DNA of 64,000 nt, from the NCBI GenBank assembly GCA_015501585.1, contig JADNRY010000062.1:205462-269461 (forward strand), given 5' to 3'. Position numbers and translations under genes: made by a program. Below the pieces are notes generated by a model, which had not been told where the DNA came from, made no database searches, and saw only the letters and a list, made by a program, of their open reading frames with translations. The first letter of the stretch is position 1. The number at the start of each line of letters is the position of its first letter. Positions 13,995 through 24,456 of this stretch are shown piece after piece. Source of the stretch: Rhodocollybia butyracea (Eukaryota > Basidiomycota > Agaricomycetes > Agaricales > Omphalotaceae).

Positions 13995-15160
13995 ATGTTG
14001 GCAAGAGTCTCTTCCTCTCCTGCAACACGTTCAGTATGCAGCCGATGTACGGTTTTTTTCTACTTCTCTGCGAAATTCTCGCTCTAACATTGCTCAGTGC
14101 TGTACCAGAGCGCTGTTCGCCGCGCAGTGACCAACATGCAGATGCCAGCCATGTCTCCAACAATGACAGAAGGTGGAATTGCTTCCTGGAAGAAGAAGGA
14201 AGGAGAAAGCTTTGTTGCTGGAGATGTTCTACTTGAAATTGTGCGAGTCGCGTTGGTATTGTCGCTTGATCACAAAGCTCAATCTCGTGTCTTTCAGGAA
14301 ACAGATAAAGCAACTATTGACGTTGAAGCTCAGGACGACGGTGTTTTGGGAAAAATTCTGGTGCGTTATTGCATCTACAATACCTATTCATTTGCTGACT
14401 GTCCGGAACGTTTAGGTCCAGGATGGTACAAAAAATGTCAAAATTGGAAAAATAATCGCGCTGCTGGCAGAGGAAGGTGATGATATTTCCAACCTTCAGC
14501 CTCCCAATGAAAATACCTCCGATGCCCCAAAGCAAGAAGAACCATCTTCTAGTTCTTCCTCGCCGCACCCACAGTTATCTCCAGAACCATCCGTACCTCG
14601 GTCCTCGGAGCCTATATCACATTCCGGGCCCATGTTCCCTTCAGTATATCGTCTTCTAGCTGAACATAGTATCCATGATGCGAGCAAAATCAACGGAACA
14701 GGTGTTCGAGGAATGGTGACTAAAGGAGATGTCTTAGCGTTCTTAGGGAAGGCCTCGGGGCCTTTGGGAACATTCAAACAGTCTCCTTCACCCATCGAAG
14801 AAGCTCTCAAAGGTTTACAGAAAAAAGAAGCTCCACAGGCGAGTACAAGACATTGCTGAAAACTCGTGGATGATGCTAATCTTGCTTTCTTAGGTCGTTC
14901 CTCTTGATGGCACTGCGATCCGAAAACTTATCGTATCTACTATGCTACAAAATTCCATCAAGGCTAGGACGGTTCCAGGTATGCCCATTTATTAGTTGTG
15001 TTGCTCCATGCATTGACATGGTGACCTAGCTTCTGTCCAAGTTGATTTCGACTCGATCATCGCCGACTACCTTCCTTCGCCCCCTGTAGTAAAAAAAGCA
15101 GTTCCCAATCCGAGCTCTCCGGCTGTTTCTTCTTCAAACTTCCTCGATGGGCTGGTATAG
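13995..15160 (+). CDS. pdx1: Pyruvate dehydrogenase complex E3-binding protein (protein X)
   Basis: Pdx1 tethers dihydrolipoamide dehydrogenase to the E2 core of the mitochondrial pyruvate dehydrogenase complex. I place the start at 13995. Splicing the intron at about 14048-14098 (GTACGG...CTAAC...CAG) joins a Ser/Arg-rich mitochondrial presequence ([18 protein letters not shown]) to the lipoyl domain [18 protein letters not shown]. The lipoyl-lysine motif [11 protein letters not shown] follows on the next exon, then a Pro/Ser-rich linker. The peripheral subunit-binding domain is [35 protein letters not shown]. After [20 protein letters not shown] the protein stops with NFLDGLV. The whole acyltransferase catalytic domain of E2, including HxxxD, is absent, which separates Pdx1 from E2. 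Confidence 0.9.
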
Positions 15161-15488
15161 ATATACACATATTAGAGTGTCCTTAATAGACTACATAGTG
15201 CATTGCGTTCGGGGAAAGTTTGAGCTGTTCAACTCAATTTTTGGTCACCAGGTCTACGCTCATCAGTCGTTCTGCCTGTTTTCAGTACAAGTACATACGA
15301 TTTGAGAAGTTCATTAAGCTATGTTTTACGGAACAGCCGGATCGAAAATCGGCCTCAAGCGATCACTGATCCTGAAGTAACCTTAATAATAGCTTCCAAA
15401 ATGGAAACAAGGAGGTCCTCCTAAAAACGAGCCCTTTGTACTATTACTCTTTATTTTTTTCCTCGTCCTTTGCTGTCGATTATCCAGT
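15161..15488. other. Intergenic, pdx1 3' flank and kinase promoter
   Basis: About 330 bases between two genes on the same strand. A pyrimidine-rich tract (around 15440-15480, TTATTTTTTTCCTCGTCC) lies just before the kinase start codon, as is common at fungal promoters. No gene is seen. Confidence 0.4.
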
Positions 15489-17005
15489 ATGGGGGCCGTC
15501 TGTTGCTGCTTCTCAGAGCCCATAGATTTCGACAGTGAAGTTACTTTATATCATTTCGACCTTCATCGCGCTGTTGGACGCGGAGCATTCGGAAAGGTAT
15601 ATTTGCTCTGCAAGGGTTGAGTTATCATTAATGCTATCTCAGGTCAGGGTTGTCGAGCACAAGAACACCAAGAAACTATATGCCCTCAAATACATTGATA
15701 AAGCCCAGTGTATCAGACAGAAAGCTGTAGCCAATGTTGTTCAGGAAAGGAGATTACTGGAAAAAGTACGTGCTGATTGAATGATTCTACGCAATCTACT
15801 CACAATGGACCTCTCAGATAGATCATGCCTTTATTGTCAATATGCGTTATGCATTTCAGGACGACGACAATTGTTTCTTTGTTCTTGACTTGATGCTTGG
15901 TGGAGACTTGCGCTGTGCGTACTGGACTGCAGCTTCCGTATATCCGTTTAACACTCCCTGCAGTTCATCTCGAACGTAAAGGCCCCCTACCGGAAACCAC
16001 TGTCAAATTCTGGCTGGCCCAGCTTGCTTTAGGAGTGGCGTACCTTCATAGTCAACGCATCATACATCGGTGGGCGAAATTCGGAACTCATACTAGTTAA
16101 TTCCTTATCTCTTGTACCCCAGCGATCTCAAGCCCGACAACGTCCTTCTAGACTCTCAAGGGAACGCTCACATCACTGACTTTAACGTCGCCATTCACTA
16201 CTCTGATCGACGACCGCACAAAGGTGTTGCAGGTAGTATGGCTTATATGGCTCCAGAGGTTCTTGCACGTAAAGGCTATTCTTGGCAAATCGACTGGTGG
16301 AGCTTAGGGATCACAACATATGAACTACTATTCAACAAGCGACCTTTCGACGGCAAGAGCGTCGAACGAATGACTAATTCAATCCTGAAAGAACCTGTCA
16401 AATTCCCTACTGACACAGTACCGGTCAGTGATCATGCTATCAATATTCTGAAACAGGTTGGTACTGCTTGGCTATATTTTTCTTTTGGTTAAACTATGAA
16501 AACAGCTCTTGGAGCGAGATCCGACCAAACGATTCGGCTGTAGATCAGTAAACCACTTAAATGACTTCTACGAACACCCGTGGTTTGGCCGGTTGGAATG
16601 GGACAAACTGGAGAGCAAAGAGTTGACTGCACCGTTTATACCTGATGTAAATTATCTATTCTTTCCATTCGCGACTTACTAACCACAACTTCTTAGATGA
16701 AGCAAGCCAACTTTGATGTATCGCATGAGCTGGACGAGTTCCTCATGGTTGAAAAACCTCTGACACATTCCAAGCGGAAAGCCAACGCTGACATCGAGAA
16801 ACTTAAACCAGAATTACGACAGCTAGAAGAGCAGTATGTCTACTTTGTTCTGTCTTTTCAGGCAACCTTGTAACCTTATGCGTCCTGTAGATTTACCGTC
16901 TATGACTACGGTCGCTCTCGGAGACATAGCTACTATCAAGGGGCTAATCACAATCCAGAAACGCCCGCGGTCTCTCAAACTAATTCCTTGCAGCTTCAAC
17001 CATAA
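15489..17005 (+). CDS. STK32/YANK-like serine/threonine protein kinase
   Basis: An AGC-group protein kinase. The start ATG at 15489 gives MGAVCCCF, a probable N-myristoylation Gly2 plus palmitoylated Cys cluster that would place it on membranes. Kinase landmarks in order are the Gly-rich loop GRGAFGKV, ALKYIDKAQ with the ATP-binding Lys, the C-helix region VANVVQERRLLEK, and FFVLDLMLGGDLR. HRDLKPDN follows, its first two residues split by an intron at about 16070-16122. Then come ITDFNVA and GSMAYMAPEVLARKGYSWQIDWWSLG. The metal-binding motif is DFN instead of DFG, which is characteristic of the YANK/STK32 family. ERDPTKRFGCRS and HPWFGRLEWDKLES follow, then a C-terminal tail ending SLQLQP. 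It has around seven short introns. The substrate and pathway are unknown. Confidence 0.88.
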
Positions 17006-17818
17006 CCATTTGCGCTCGGGCTCTCCTGCATTTAACAGCACCAATCATACTCCCCATCTGTCATGATTTGATTGGTGGTTGCCTCTTAGTCCTCCCATAT
17101 ATTACCAGTGGGAGGTGAGGTCACAATTGGCTTACCACTTCATTTTCTTCGTCTTGTTTCGTACCACTCATACCTGCTTTGCATTGCATCCTTGTTTCCT
17201 TTTCGTTCATGACATCATTATCCTTCGCTTTCTGGGAATTTGGGAGCTGGTATTCTTTTTTGGCATTTCTCTTCACGCCTGGCGAGCACATCATACATAT
17301 CATTTATCACCTCCAGTTGAATACTTGCATGCAGTAGTATTTATTATCGATTATAGCAGACTACAAGAGTCAGTAGTGTAGCATATCTTTATGCACTCAA
17401 TATGTAAATAAATACTAAAATAGTACAAAATCAATTTCGAAGCAACAACTTTGAAGCAACTTCAAGAACTTGTTGGATGGCTTGATGTGGTGTGTGTTGT
17501 CAATCCACCTGGTCACGATGGCCATCCGCGTCTGTACTTCATATCATCATCTGTCTTGACCGTTCCCGCTTTTAATGGGAATCCGAGTCGTTTCTGGGAT
17601 AAAGCGTCGACGTGCGGGTACAATGTCGACCCGAACAGGAAGAGGATACCAAGTCCTACACGCCGGTGTATTTCCTGGATGCCTTATGCTCGATTAAGTT
17701 TCGTCTGGACTCACCCTTGTACATAAAAGTGATACTCACTTCCGTGAATATTTGGTTTTAGGGTAACAATCTCCGATTGTGTAGGACTTTTCAACTCTTC
17801 TATGTAGGCACAAACAAT
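17006..17818. other. Intergenic between convergent genes
   Basis: Downstream of both the kinase (+) and the amidohydrolase fusion (-). Long pyrimidine runs (17130-17300) and AT-rich sequence near 17340-17440 suit 3' untranslated regions and polyadenylation signals. A 91-codon plus-strand frame at 17451-17726 has no domain or splice support, and I do not call it. Confidence 0.45.
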
Positions 17819-20800
17819 CTAGGGATTGAAAGGTGGCATCGTGTGCTTTCTGCCCGCAACAGGCCAAACTTCTGTCATTGTATACGCATCCCAGATCCTT
17901 CCTCCCCTCGCGACATACTTCAAGTTGGTGGTACCTTCAATAGGCCCATGTAGAAGATCAACCCCCGGCGTGTATATCAAAAAGTCTGCCAGTTTACCAG
18001 AAGACAGTGTCCCCACTGACGGAAGTATTCCAAGGGTATAAGCAGCGTTGGATGTTGCAGCTTGCAGGACTTGATAATTAGTCAGTCCACCTTCCTTTGC
18101 GAAGAACATTTCCGCGTGGTAGTTATGCCCCTTTGGCTCCTCACCATGTCCGCCGATATGAACCTTGAGACCCTGCTTTACCATTTTGGCAGCATAGGTA
18201 GAAGCATTGAACATGACATATGCTGCAGGAAATGCAAGATGTAAGAATTAAACACGAGATATATATACTCCAAGACTTACAACTCAGAGGACGAGCGATC
18301 GATTCGGTAAATTTCTCGAGGATATCATGGGGTATAAAATTCCTGAGTCTATCGTCGCATAGTCAGAGCAGGAAACGAGCATACGCAACACGACAAACTT
18401 GGGGTCATTCGGAACGTCATGATTAGCCCAAACATACTGCTCTCCCCAAGGCCCAACATAGTTCACGAGGTACACGGGGGTATAGCCGGTTCCACTGTTT
18501 ACAAAGAGATTGGAAATGTCTTCGTACACCACAGCAAACGGCAATGTATGCTCCAAGGTTGTCATTCCTGTGCCGATGCCATTAATATCATTCTATTTGC
18601 AAGGAGCCGACGCACCATCGATAATATACGCCAGATTCCAGTCAAAGTTGGCTCCCCCTTCAGGGAAACAAAGCATATCTAACTCCTCGGCTACTCTCAA
18701 AAGTCGTTGCCGGGACGATCTGTTGCTAAGTTGGAGAAAACTAAAGAAAGGACTTCCAGAACTACTTACCGAGCAGGAAGCTGGTAGTTTTTGTATGAAA
18801 GCGTATATGGTCCGCCTTCAGATTTGATTCTATTGAGAGCAGCGCGAGCATCATCTTCATTGTTTATCTCCTCATATAAACCAAGCCATGTTCCCGCAAA
18901 CACCACCGTTCCTGTCGTCAAGATCCTAGGCCCAATGAACTGTCCGCTTTCCAGACGACTGCGTTCAGCGAAAGTGTTTACCGTATTGGAGCTGGGGCTA
19001 AAAGAAATCAAAGAATTGAAAACAAAACAGTACTAATCGTCAAGTCCTTACTTGTGTAATGTAGTCACTCCGTAAGATCTGAGAGTTTGGAGGGTAAGAA
19101 AAATCCGAGCCTTATAGTAAACAGTGACGCACAAAAATGTCTGCATTTCCCATGACTTGGCAGGATAACGGGTTAGATATCCGCCCCAGTGAGCATGTAT
19201 ATCGATGAACCCAGGTATAACGAAGCCTATGGGAACAGTGAGCAGAGTATGAGAAATGTACGAAGAAACTGACCTCCAAATGCATCGATAGTTACTGCCT
19301 CAGGAGGAATCTTGATATGGTCTTCATTTCCGACAGCAACGATAAGACCATCTCGAACCACTATTATGCCCCGTTCAATCAAATCCACAGACTCATCTCC
19401 GGTTTCCATGGTCAGAATAGTGGCGTTGTGGATGGCGACGAGCGTAATCTCGTCATCCCCGAAGTTCTTCGCATCCAACTTGAGACGAGCAATATCCGTT
19501 GAATGTTCAACAAAAACCTCATGTTGTTTGATAAGATTTCTTGTGCAGGATAGACCAAATGTATATCTGTCGGCTTGCGCATGTTTGAGACATCGACTGG
19601 CTTCAGATACATCGATGAAGTGAATTACAGGGCCTACAATGACTCAGACTCGAAGGGACGCAAAGCCAGAAGGAAGATCCTACCCAACAGCCAAGAGAGC
19701 CGTGTTCCATCCCTACTCCAAGCCAAGGAATGACCACCATCAACGCTCAATCGCATCAAACCCTTTGTGGAATTACCAGGTTTAGCCCATACATCATCCA
19801 CAGGCTTCAAGCCAGCCCCACTCGCCAGATAGACATGTTGGTATTCAAGAAAAGCTACGTTGTCGATCGGGGTCCTGGACGTCTTGTGAAGAGCTACAGT
19901 CATCTCATTTGTCATTTTTCCCGAGAGGATGTTCGTTTCAATTCCACCCTCAACCGAAACTGTGAAGACTCGGGAGCTTTGTTGCACCAACAAAGAGTCG
20001 GAACCGATGAAACGTATCGTAAGAGAAAGATCAGAAGGTTGGATACTTGAAAGAGTGAACCGAAGATTCCGCACTGGAATGTCACGACTGGCAGCCGATA
20101 AAGGCAAATCAAATTCACCAACGTAGAGACCTGGTCGAGCCGTAGCAACAATTTTCCCCGTAAGAGCGTCTCCTGTGCTTTTTACAAAAGCTATCTTCCT
20201 TGTACTACCAGGTCCCTCGCTCACAACCGGAGCAAAATACCTCCCAAATGGAATACCAGAGAACTCGTAACTGATACCAGCGCCATGTCGGCCAACTCTA
20301 AAGTTGTGAAATGACTATCGGACCATCGCGCATGTATGACTAACTGGTTGGCTCCGGGTACAAAGGATGGAGAATAGTACGGGTTACTGGTGATAACGGG
20401 CACTTTTATAGCATTAGGTTCTCCCAAGACTTGCATTACCGATACCCCCGCAGCTTGGAATACAGCCCTTGAACCAAGATCATCCAGAGCCAACTCTTTG
20501 AACGCATGGACCCTCTGTGAGTCTTTGGTCTCTAGCTCAAGAAGATCCAGTTGGGTTTTCCGCGTCTCAGCCAGACGGATTTCAATGTGAGTTGTGAAGC
20601 GGATGGGTTTGGGGGTCCCGAAAGCAACCTTTTCTCCGAACTTGTTCGTGGTTAGAGGAACCCGGTATATTTGACCCTCGGCCCAGATGATGACCGCGTC
20701 GTCGTTTTGAGTGAAAGCGAAAGACGGATAAGTACCAGCGAGCGCAGAGCCAGCAAAATCGAAGGTGAGCCCATACCAGATGTAGTGAATTGTCCCCGAT

Positions 20801-22155
20801 AGAAGATCGCTGTAGGTCAAATCAGAAGGTATCATTGAAAATAGGGTGTGCGAATATACATGATAACGAGTGCTTCACGCTCTCCGACATGACGAACAAA
20901 CGCGAGCGATCGACCATCTCTCGACAGTTCTGGACGACTGGCGCCACCAGGAAAAGCATCTACGAGGGTTTCTTGTTGGCCAGTAGTCAAGTTGAGGGAG
21001 AACAGTGCGAATACACCCTTGTGGACTGGAAGATGTTTAGCAACAATATTGGGATATGATGGTAGACATATTCACCATCTTTACTAGTACTCACAACATA
21101 CTCGTCTACCACATTCTTTGCGAAAATCACCATATCATCTCCCACCCAGATAAACTGCTCTGGTCCGATCTGCTGGTCGGCATAGTCATCCGTAGTCATT
21201 CCCCGAGGGAGAGTCCTTCCCAAGACGCGCCGACCACTCCCAGATGCGATGCTTGTTGGTTTTTGCTCGATGGATAGGTCAGGTAAAGGATATTCCCATC
21301 CTTCAGAGACAGCAACCGTAACTTTGCCCGTGTACCATTTGGATGCAATGATTTTGTCCTCGGAAGGGTGGAATCGAGGGCTGGATACGAATCGATAAGT
21401 TTCGTTTGTGACGCGTTGAGCTACAGGAAGATGTTTGGTCAGAGATATATGTCACAATGGCAAAAGAGATACACACCAGAAAAGCGACCTTCCCGAAGTA
21501 GACGATTTCTTCTGCGTGTCTCGGTCTCTGTAAGGCGCTGGATGAACAAAAGTTCCTCCTCCATCTCCTTATTCGCCAAGGCCTCGGCCAATAAAGGATT
21601 GGGCGCTGCCAAAGGCCTGACATCCATTTTTTCGCAGCTTGTCCAGTTCATCAACCAAATGTTATCAATCCCAAGCTCTGCATCACTGCGAAACGCCAAC
21701 CGAGTTCCGTCTGGTGAAAACCTTGGGTCAGTGTCGTGTGGAACTCCAAGCAGAACGGGCCTTGCACGCGCGATAACTTGTTCATCAAGGATTTCCGAAC
21801 CAGGAATGCAAAAGATGTCACCAAGCATGTCGAAGACAACATCCCCGGAAAGAGGATGGAGGTCTAGCCGCAACCAGGTTCCTTCTTGTACATCGTATTC
21901 GAGGAGCCTTGGATATGGAAAATCTGTAGATATGTCCCAAACCCCTTGCTGGCGAAAAGGATAGATGTTGTCCTGCCATTCAGAATTTGGAGCATTTATG
22001 AAAGAGATTACAGTGTCGCGATGCCAAAAGGTGAGGGAAGAGACAAAAAACGATGCAATCAGGATGATGGAAAGGACAGCCAAGCGTCGAAAGCTGAAGT
22101 TGAATCGTGTCTTGACTCCCGAATGCACTATATGTGCCTTATGTATATTGGCCAT
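17819..22155 (-). CDS. Membrane-anchored TolB-like propeller/amidohydrolase fusion protein
   Basis: A large multi-exon enzyme with three parts. The chosen start (22153-22155, MANIHKAHIV) leads to one hydrophobic anchor (LAVLSIILIASFFVSSL), suggesting a type II membrane protein. Next come PD40/TolB-type propeller repeats, for example DPRFSPDGTRLAFRSDAELGIDNIWLM, SPSFVPGANQLVIHARW and GGHSLAWSRDGTRLSWLLG. The last third is a metal-dependent amidohydrolase. It starts with VAIHNATILTMETG and IIVVRDGLIVAVGN, carries the metal-binding HxH in GFVIPGFIDIHAHWGGY, and ends LPSVGTLSSGKLADFLIYTPG...YVARGGRIWDAYTMTEVWP. The usual late metal-binding Asp region reads HIGGHGEE. Related propeller-amidohydrolases have GAHGQ there, so this is a subfamily feature rather than damage. 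The substrate is unknown; a peptidase or hydrolase role is possible. Confidence 0.82.
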
Positions 22156-22174
22156 GTAACATTGTCCGAAGTCA

Positions 22175-22230
22175 CTGAACAACACTAAACCGATGAGTGA
22201 GCAACAAGCGCCCGCGTGAGACATACTTAC
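22175..22230 (-). other. 5' leader intron of the propeller/amidohydrolase gene
   Basis: On the minus strand the sequence GTAAGT (22225-22230) begins a stretch that ends in TTCAG at 22175, giving a 56-nt consensus intron directly upstream of the start codon. An ATG in frame with the gene lies inside this intron (22222-22224). It would be removed by splicing, which is why I use the ATG at 22155. Confidence 0.6.
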
Positions 22231-22422
22231 ATGAAATATAGCTTTAAAGTAGCCTAGCTAGCTGTCTTTTGCGAAGAGAATACTCGTTCGCATATAAATG
22301 AAGTCGCAACTGAATTCAAGACCGTGTCATATGTTAGGCCTGTGATACACAGCGACCATCATTGTAATTCCGTCATACGTAGTGTTAATGATTTTCGTTG
22401 TAAAACTTTCTCCGAGTATAAC

Positions 22423-23132
22423 CTATTCCGCTTCCTTTTCAGCATCTTTAAGTTCAGCGTCTTTCTCAGTATCCTTTTCAGCATCTTTGTCGACATTTTT
22501 CTCGGTATGTTCTTCGGCCTCCTTGGTTTCTTCCTCTTCCGTTGGAGCATTCTTGCTGTTTAGGACGGTTGCGTTGATGCTAGATACATTACCCCTAAGG
22601 AGTTAGCACCTCATAACAAGATCAAAAGGGCGTAACACATACGTCAACATGACCTGCACCTTCTCCTTGGTTCCAGTGTCGTTCTCCAGTTCGATAGTCA
22701 AGTGCTTGCCGCCTTTCCAGCCATAGCTCCCAGTGCTGAATGAACTCGCAAGGAGGGTAATGGAGCCCAAGTGTCCGGGGTCGGCTGATGTAGCTGGAAC
22801 GGTGTCGTCGTCCGCAGTAGTAGGCGGGGTGTGTGTCACGTTCACATGGAGAGGTAAAGCCTTGGCCTTGAATTGAGAGGCTGGCAGAACCTATAATCAA
22901 TCAATCAGAGGCTGAGGGCAACAAGAAACGAAGGGTTTGGCGCACCTTGGCAGGACTCTTCTTTTTAGCACCACCCTTTTTACCTTTGGCGGGCGTAGAG
23001 GACTCCGAGGTCTTTGCAGATTTTCCGGAGCGAGTTGTGGGACCAGGCTCGTCTGCAGGGCGCTTGACTCCACCTATTTGTAAAGTGTCATTGAGAAATG
23101 TTTGAAGACAGTTTAGAGGAAGACTTGCCCAT
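22423..23132 (-). CDS. Small basic-acidic protein of unknown function
   Basis: I do not recognise a named family. Spliced, it starts MGGVKRPADEPGPTTRSGKS, a Lys/Ser/Ala-rich basic N-terminus (AKGKKGGAKKKSPAK) that could bind nucleic acid or act as a nuclear signal. A folded-looking middle follows: LPLHVNVTHTPP, LGSITLLASSFSTGSYGWKG, HLTIELENDTGTKEKVQVMLT. The end is a very acidic tail of repeated DAEK/DTEK units. The first intron follows the first base of codon 2 and has a GC-AG boundary (donor GCAAGT at about 23123-23128, acceptor AAATAG). Three or four exons are needed. The bipolar charge layout suggests a chromatin or chaperone-associated protein, but that is a guess. Confidence 0.65.
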
Positions 23133-23381
23133 TTTCTGGAAGACTATTGTATAGGGGTAATGAAAGTAAAGTAGTGGTTGGGGGTCAAAGTCGGTTGAAT
23201 AATCACAAGCGCAAGGCACGTATTTGTAGTTCAATGACAATACCAATTTGTCGTGAGACAATCTGGAATGACGTCACGCGGCAGTGACCGTCACGGCACA
23301 CTGGAGCGTGTAGGCGCGCGTGCAGTGCAGGTGCCAGTGAGCACGATAAACTAGGTAAAAACACAGACCTATGTACAAGTT

Positions 23382-24337
23382 TCATAGATCAAAGTCAAAG
23401 TCCGAATCCGAGTCATTTCCTTTCCTTATAGTACTCTTCTTTGCATTGTTTTTCGCGGTAGAGCCCAGACGCGAAGCACGATCCAGTTCATCCTCATCTT
23501 CATCATCAGAGTTGTCTGATTTCTTGCGGTCTTCTGGTGCCCGACGCTCGGGGGGATGAAGGGCACCTGTTACTAGCAGAAGCGCTTCCAGTTCTATGAA
23601 AGGCCACCATAAGCCAGAATTCAATTGGTCAAGTTTTTCAGCATACCTTCAATTCTTCTTTCGCGATCTGCACCCCATGCTGTGATTTGATTTCGGATAT
23701 CACCCTTTTTGTAAACGATAAACATCGGTACTCTGTTATCTGGTAGATTGGGGATACATTTATCGCCCACGATGGACACAAATTTGGAACGAGGATATCG
23801 AGCAGCAAGGGATTTAATATGTTCAGTGGCACGATCACTTCGCGGTATGCTGAGAATTGCTGAGAAACCGTTTTTCAGGATGAAAGTTTCAGCACTTACC
23901 CGTCTTTGTACAGAAAGCATATTACAGCAGTTCCTTCCTCTTTTTCGTCATCTTCTTCGTTGATTTTACTTGCTTCAGTAACTTCTCGAGTATAGTCATC
24001 CCGGCCAATGGGATACACTCTGCCAAAGCGAGATTTCCTTTCAGTTGCCTTGTCATCAGCTATCCTTTGTCTTCTGTATGCGTCAATCATTCGTTCCGTA
24101 TCGTCATCTCTGGCATTCTCGCCAATTTCTCGTAGTTCTGAAGGAGTAAAATCATTCAAGATGTCACTGAAAGTAGGTGAAGGCGGCGGCGACGGTGACG
24201 GTGGTGTTGGTTCCCGGGGAGGAATTATTCCATGTTTGCGGAGAGCATCGTTGCTAGAAATGCACGTATGATGAGTTTAAGAACCAAAAATCCAAGTTGA
24301 CGTACAATTCAGTATCTTCGTCAATATTTACGGCCAT
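23382..24337 (-). CDS. plp2: Phosducin-like protein (PLP2/PDCL3 type)
   Basis: Phosducin-like proteins are thioredoxin-fold co-chaperones of the CCT chaperonin that help fold actin, tubulin and G-beta. The start at 24335-24337 reads MAVNIDEDTEF. A Pro-rich linker then leads to the signature helix DFTPSELREIGENARDDDTE and RMIDAYRRQR. The thioredoxin-like part includes TAVICFLYKDG, AARYPRSKFVSIVGDKCIPN and DNRVPMFIVYKKGDI. The C-terminus carries alternating acidic and basic runs and ends DSDFDFDL. Loss of the thioredoxin CxxC is normal for the family. Short introns split the gene near 23625, 23890 and 24260-24320. It is divergent from the Dicer gene, with 119 bp between start codons. Confidence 0.88.
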
Positions 24338-24456
24338 CGTTGTCAATCGATAAAAGGACAATGCGTATTTAAGAAAGTGTCAGAAATACGGATTGCTGTG
24401 GAAAACTGCGCTGAGCTGTCAAACTGCCGGCGCTTATTCATATCTTTGTTTTGCCT
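24338..24456. promoter_or_regulatory. Shared divergent promoter, plp2 and Dicer
   Basis: The start codons of plp2 (minus) and the Dicer-like gene (plus) are 119 bp apart, so both leaders lie in this short interval. No sharp promoter element stands out. Inferred from gene spacing. Confidence 0.4.

Noticed and set aside
17451..17726. 91-codon plus-strand ORF after the kinase
   Set aside because: Low-quality composition, no recognisable motif, and located between two convergent 3' ends.
22201..22224. Alternative start MSHAG for the propeller/amidohydrolase
   Set aside because: The ATG lies within a consensus GTAAGT...TTCAG intron in the leader.
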